Positions 61,512 to 64,000 of a stretch of 64,000 nucleotides of DNA are shown one piece after another (within the stretch, counting starts at the first letter, position 1; the number at the start of each line of letters is the position of its first letter). A program made the translations under genes and the position numbers. This DNA comes from Pseudo-nitzschia pungens (taxonomy: Eukaryota; Bacillariophyta; Bacillariophyceae; Bacillariales; Bacillariaceae). The notes beneath the pieces are model-generated. The model was not told where the DNA came from, did no database searches, and was given only the letters and a program-made list of their open reading frames with translations. The stretch spans positions 3,596,001-3,660,000 of the forward strand of contig CM074766.1 of NCBI GenBank assembly GCA_037355855.1, given 5' to 3'.

Positions 61512-62985
61512 TCTTGGACTTCACACCAGAGAAAAACTGACCACCGTTATGGCCTTGGCTTGTCTTCTCAGAGAAGAAGGAGGTATAATCTGTGGCAACT
61601 GATTCATTTTGTCGTGGGTAATGAAAGGCTCTGAAACGCTTCTGATAGTGCTTCCTGGGGATGTCTCTGTTCTCTTCTTCAATCTCTGTATAGAATTGGG
61701 TTGTATTTTCCAAGGTCTTCTTTACCACCCTCTCGGGGAGCATTGCCATTCTCTTCCTTAGTTCCAGCATGGGTAGTTGGCCGAAACTGAACTTCTGAAA
61801 ATTTCTCTTGCGTCTGATCATAGGGTATTCCCTGAGATCTGGTGGTGCTGGGGAATTCAACTCAAACAGCTCCAGAGACTCCATGTCACCCTCTGTTGGT
61901 TTTGACAGCTTGAAAAACACCTTCTCTTCATCATGCCAAAAGGGTAGGAACGTAGTGCCAATTTTGATTCCACAGTCTGGATATTGAGGTTGAACTCCAA
62001 CTCTCACACCATGATCTCCCATGTCCATGGATGTTAACAAAGACTCTCCTTCAGTGCTGTCCCGATCTTCGGTGATATAGGTTGCATAGTGGACCAATAA
62101 AAGAACTGGATCTTCTCTTCCGGGGATTGTTGCTTTGGTCACTGCACTCACAACTGGATGTCCATCCATAACATCACTGGACATGAATGGTTTTACTGCT
62201 GAGGTCAATCCTGTTTCTTCTCCAACCCGAATCCATGCCTTCTCAGTCACAGTAGGTCTATTTCCACCACCACTATCCATCAGTGCAATGTTCTCGCCCT
62301 TGGAGATTTTCATGGGGAATCTTCTGGTTGTCTTTATTGCCTTCAGTCTTTGGCTGCGTCGGGGCGTTGGTATATTGGTTGAAACCTGCTGCTGCTGGGC
62401 TTGCTGCTGCTCTCGCTGCTTCTCTTGTTGCTGAAGCGTCTGGTGCTGGGCTTGCTGCTGCTCTCGCTGCTTCTCTTGTTGCTGAAGTGTCTGCTGCTGG
62501 GCTTGCTGCTGCTCTCGCTGCTTCTCTTGTTGCTGAAGCGTCTGCATCTCTTCTTGCTCCTTCCCCTTTTCAACCATATAGAAACGCACTGCTTTGAGAG
62601 GGACACTGCCAACAGGAAATAATTCAGATTCATCGATTGAGCCCATACTGTTGGCATCATCAAGGACTGCTGGGTCAGGAACTGCTGCGGGAGCTTCAGG
62701 GACTGCTGATTCAGGTATTGCTGGGGGGCCTGGAAGTGGAGGAAGCTTGACATCTGTCTCGTGGGGCGTTTCGGCAACTGACAGTGTAGAATCCAACATG
62801 ACACGACGGACACGACGTTGACGGGCCCCACCACCACCTCTGTTGCCATACATCGGGCGTCTGGGGATATCAGTGTTGCCCATTCCATCATCTTTCGGCT
62901 CTCCAATCTTGATACCATTTACAGGACTGGGAAATTCATCTGGTGGAGACTTGTGGCGAACAGCATTGTTATATTTAAGAACATA
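61512..62985 (-). pseudogene. C3 Pol, 5' part (protease and integrase start)
   Basis: In the same frame as gag, after the TAG at its end. Without the stop the reading continues YVLKYNNAVRHKSPPDEF; the first ATG is at 62883. A basic N-terminal region is followed by three copies of a Gln-rich 15-residue unit (LQQQEKQREQQQAQ core) and NIALMDSGGG, an aspartic-protease motif. A long region without a recognised domain follows, then SQGHNGGQFFSGVKSK, the start of the integrase core, cut by the solo LTR, where a stop appears three bases into the LTR side. Confidence 0.8.
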
Positions 62986-63963
62986 CTAGACGCGTTCAGA
63001 CTCTTGTAAGTTTTTCCATGTCTCTGGAGGAATCCTGAGAATACCAAGCATGTTAGGATGGAGGGTAGTTCCACCCAAGGAGAGGATCCCTTGACCCATT
63101 TGTCCATCAACGCGTCGGCGCTTGCCCTCATACTGAATTTGAAATGCCAATTCTTGTCGACGTTTGGCTTCAGCACGACGGGCAATCCCCTTTCTGATAT
63201 TCGCTTGTTCTTGCTTGCGGAGTTTTAGGACTAGGTCTTTGAGGGTAAGAGTGGACTGATGTTCCACCATGCTGTTTGTTGTATAGTCCAAAGAGGAGTC
63301 ATGGATATTCTGGATGAAGAGGCTCTTGGCTTCACATTCTCGGATGCCAAAATTTGGAATACAGTGGAGCTCGTAGTAAATCAGTTCAAACCGGTTAATA
63401 TAATCCGCAATATCTCTGCCTTCGTATAATTTGATGTTCGAGAGCTTCAGACGGAGCGTCTCTGCATGGGATTCTTGCTGAGATTTGGAGTCATACCAGT
63501 TAAGGAGTTCGTTCCATGCACCATGGCCGTCGGTCTCATCTCGATAGCGATTGACCTGAGAATATGCACGCCCGTTGCATGTGGCCACTGCGATGGTGGA
63601 GTACAAAACGTTGTTTCGATTGGGGTCCTTGTTGGCTTCCTCTCGACTGGTCATGACTTTTTTGAAACCAGTACCGTGTAACACGCTCTCCGCTTCAGCT
63701 TTCCATCTGATCCAGTTGGATTGACACCCGTCGAATGTTTTCACGTCTCCTACACGAAGTGTCTGAAACCCTTCGCGTTCTTCTTTCTTTTCAAGTTCCT
63801 TCTCGAGTTTCTTGATCTTGTCTCGTAGGCTCTCTTCTGTACCCGTGGGCTGTGTAGGTGTAGGTGTAAACAACCATTTGATTGCTCCTGTAATCGCTTG
63901 GGTGAACGAGAAATGGTATGGGGTTTCGTTGGTGTCGACGGATAGGTCGGCGTCAAAGGACAT
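62986..63963 (-). CDS. C3 Gag-like protein
   Basis: 325 residues from ATG at 63963 (MSFDADLSVDTNETPYHF). A coiled coil (DKIKKLEKELEKKEERE, about 48-65) precedes a copia-type capsid region (WIRWKAEAESVLHGTGFKKV; NELLNWYDSKSQQESHAETL; DYINRFELIYYEL). A basic segment (RRAEAKRRQELAFQ) follows. There is no zinc knuckle. It ends at TAG after ESERV. The frame stays open beyond this stop into the protease part, so the stop is either a read-through site or a recent nonsense mutation. Confidence 0.8.
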   Translation of the reverse strand: MSFDADLSVDTNETPYHFSFTQAITGAIKWLFTPTPTQPTGTEESLRDKIKKLEKELEKKEEREGFQTLRVGDVKTFDGCQSNWIRWKAEAESVLHGTGFKKVMTSREEANKDPNRNNVLYSTIAVATCNGRAYSQVNRYRDETDGHGAWNELLNWYDSKSQQESHAETLRLKLSNIKLYEGRDIADYINRFELIYYELHCIPNFGIRECEAKSLFIQNIHDSSLDYTTNSMVEHQSTLTLKDLVLKLRKQEQANIRKGIARRAEAKRRQELAFQIQYEGKRRRVDGQMGQGILSLGGTTLHPNMLGILRIPPETWKNLQESERV

Positions 63964-63964
63964 G

Positions 63965-63969
63965 TTGGA

Positions 63970-64000
<31 letters not shown>
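63965..64000. repeat. (TA)n microsatellite
   Basis: TATATA run immediately upstream of the C3 gag start, to the window end. Confidence 0.9.

Larger units (their letters stand above)
57567..63963 (-). mobile_element. Older copia element C3, interrupted
   Basis: Minus strand: gag, then protease, integrase, RT and RNase H, all in one original frame with two in-frame stops (TAG ending gag near 62986; TAA at 58749-58751) and a solo C-family LTR at 60588-61511. Without that LTR and one 4 bp duplication the frame is continuous through the integrase. Unrelated in detail to C1/C2, which have a different gag and protease motif. Its own LTRs are not identified: the 5' one would lie beyond the right edge. 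Confidence 0.85.

Overview
The window looks like nuclear DNA of a diatom or a close photosynthetic stramenopile. I base this on one apparent host gene (13503-15353, minus) that opens with a signal peptide followed by a Phe-led plastid presequence (GFVQPF, like the diatom ASAFAP motif), on intronless host genes, and on copia pol proteins of the type common in diatom genomes. The species cannot be read from the sequence. About 80-85% of the window is transposable elements and tandem repeats. Only two genes look like ordinary host genes: a convergent pair at 11621-12889 (plus) and 13503-15353 (minus), both encoding membrane proteins.

Layout from left to right. 1-613: leader and 5' LTR of a minus-strand Ty3/gypsy element (family G1) that runs off the left edge. 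614-2974: two blocks of a roughly 40 bp minisatellite, a MITE-like repeat and small repeats. 2975-6140: a PIF/Harbinger transposon with a DDE transposase and a convergent Myb/SANT-like partner gene. 6361-7007: a decayed LTR. 7442-10171: a 909-residue DDE_1-type transposase with direct repeats upstream. 11621-15353: the two host genes. 15784-18150: several satellite arrays.

18151-35779: a Ty1/copia element (C1) inserted in satellite DNA. It carries a tandem partial duplication of its own pol gene and is interrupted by a complete, open-frame Ty3/gypsy element (G1, 25424-31255). 35780-36115 is the continuation of the satellite. 36603-37800 is a GC-rich orphan reading frame that abuts a second copy of the MITE-like repeat, followed by a 181 bp satellite.

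39841-55204: a second Ty3/gypsy element (G2, minus strand) whose leader is split by a recent copia insertion (C2, 45548-54739). C2 has LTRs that look identical, but its interior is scrambled and lacks reverse transcriptase. 55585-57085: a 41 bp minisatellite. 57567-63963: an older copia element (C3, minus) carrying two in-frame stops and a solo C-family LTR in its integrase region.

The target-site duplications fix the order of events. G1 inserted into C1, which had inserted into satellite. C2 inserted into G2. A C-family LTR inserted into C3. The duplications are 5 bp for both gypsy families and 4 bp for all three C-family insertions. The main points to follow up are C2 as a probably trans-mobilised scrambled element, the perfect 12 bp palindromes that sit where a tRNA primer-binding site is expected in both gypsy families, unusual gag-pol junctions, a possible chromodomain-like module in the copia pol, and the GC-rich orphan frame.
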